From positions 225,187 to 289,186 of the forward strand of contig CAMAVJ010000001.1 of the NCBI GenBank assembly GCA_945861725.1: 64,000 nucleotides of DNA, in the 5' to 3' direction. A model generated the notes under the pieces. The model saw only the letters and a program-made list of their open reading frames with translations, had not been told where the DNA came from and did no database searches. Source of the stretch: Rickettsia typhi. GTDB taxonomy: Bacteria; Pseudomonadota; Alphaproteobacteria; Rickettsiales; Deianiraeaceae. Of the stretch, positions 63,509 through 64,000 are shown in pieces. The position numbers were made by a program, and so were the translations under genes. How positions within the stretch are numbered: position 1 is the stretch's first letter; each line of letters opens with the position of its first letter.

Positions 63509-64000
63509 TCATTTTTCATACTCGCCAATAATTCCTTTAACTGCAATAATAAATTGTACTAATAAGTGGGCATTTTCATGCTGAACAACAATCTTATGAT
63601 AATTACTATTGTGACGATATATATAATGCGAAACACCAGATGCTTTTGCCATCATATCTAGCTTTTCATAAAAGAGCTCCACTGGGACGCTTGTAATAAT
63701 GTGCCTTAACGATCGACAATACGATTCGCCAATGATATCTCGCAAGATATGTATGATTCCCATCATTGTTTGATTTGTTTCATCACAGCATATAATATTT
63801 GCATAACGAAAACCAAAATGCAGACCACCAGAAGGCTCATTTTCGGTGTCATCTTCGAGCAAGAACACTGATGAATTTCTTGGTAGTATAAAAGATTTTT
63901 CAAAATAATCTTTATACTCAATTCCATGTTTTATAAGGTATTTAAGATAAACTTCCTTTGCCTTAGAATTCGCCTCAACCTCTGTATTGAATATATTTGC
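63509..64000 (-). CDS. Hypothetical protein (C-terminal part, cut by right edge)
   Basis: 163 codons are open from the right edge to a stop at 63509. The apparent GTG at 63868 is internal; the reading frame continues unbroken to 64000, so the start lies outside. No family is recognised. The visible part has SRNSSVFLLEDD-like hydrophobic/acidic strands and several cysteines (FRYANIICCDE), ending in KGIIGEYEK. It has no membrane segment. It could be a soluble enzyme or regulatory domain. Confidence 0.55.
   Translation of the reverse strand, partial: ANIFNTEVEANSKAKEVYLKYLIKHGIEYKDYFEKSFILPRNSSVFLLEDDTENEPSGGLHFGFRYANIICCDETNQTMMGIIHILRDIIGESYCRSLRHIITSVPVELFYEKLDMMAKASGVSHYIYRHNSNYHKIVVQHENAHLLVQFIIAVKGIIGEYEK

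Noticed and set aside
1..64000. tRNA, rRNA, CRISPR, prophage genes
   Set aside because: I looked through the gaps for T-loop sequences, repeats with spacers and phage motifs and found none.

Overview
This window looks like chromosome from an AT-rich alphaproteobacterium (roughly one third G+C by eye). The evidence is 5-aminolevulinate synthase instead of glutamyl-tRNA reductase, an alphaproteobacterial NuoI, SdhB, ThyX, a zf-CHCC protein, the 41-residue form of L36, a ParAB pair and an LPS acyltransferase. TGA is a normal stop (dnaA and folC end in TGA). Genes are packed tightly, with 4-29 base overlaps and few long gaps. I see no tRNA, rRNA, CRISPR, prophage or intact insertion sequence. The content (LPS, peptidoglycan, porins, TonB/ExbBD, TCA cycle and complex I parts, heme, Ile, Lys/Thr, Pro, Arg, pyrimidine, folate, isoprenoid and glutathione genes) suggests a compact but metabolically capable Gram-negative, either free-living and streamlined or moderately reduced. 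I cannot place it more precisely without a phylogeny.

Layout. 1-8 kb: the 5' end of ftsQ, a GspE/PilB ATPase, ferredoxin, racemase, mgtE, cimA, rppH and nuoI. 8-20 kb: acpS facing infA-recA-dxr, then a minus-strand block in which a shortened S10 ribosomal operon (rpsJ to rplP) runs straight into pth-parA-parB-dxr; hscA lies upstream. 20-26 kb: a heme operon with every junction overlapping, hemACD-hemB-hemE-hemN, which encodes all steps from glycine and succinyl-CoA to protoporphyrinogen IX. 26-33 kb: a 668-base gap with a gene remnant, then rlmB-exbD-exbB, a NUDIX gene, dnaA, metG, an Ala/Pro/Glu-rich membrane peptide and birA. 33-41 kb: porin, a ThiF/MoeB-like gene with murE, then tonB, a SPOR protein, a zinc-finger protein, pyrB and an ABC ATPase. 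41-55 kb: trxB-sdhB-rpoZ, proB-lpxL, thyX, xthA, rplU-rpmA, ispD, an SDR, fmt-5' nuclease, a 196-base inverted-repeat element, lysC and gshA-ndk. 55-64 kb: cyclophilin, glycosyltransferase, acetyltransferase, argH, rpmJ, folC, a class IV aminotransferase, an outer-membrane protein, an IscA/ErpA protein and an unknown gene cut by the right edge.

The most unusual item is the 894-residue hemACD gene (23436-26120), which reads as 5-aminolevulinate synthase fused to porphobilinogen deaminase and a C-terminal domain in the position expected for uroporphyrinogen III synthase. It heads the hem operon, whose HemB has zinc-type cysteines not typical of alphaproteobacteria. Other points worth a second look are the 196-base element with 40-base ends, the S10 operon broken after rplP, the stand-alone 5' nuclease, a UUCG-type hairpin in the cyclophilin leader, and the repeated CTTGACA -35 motif, often back to back between divergent genes.
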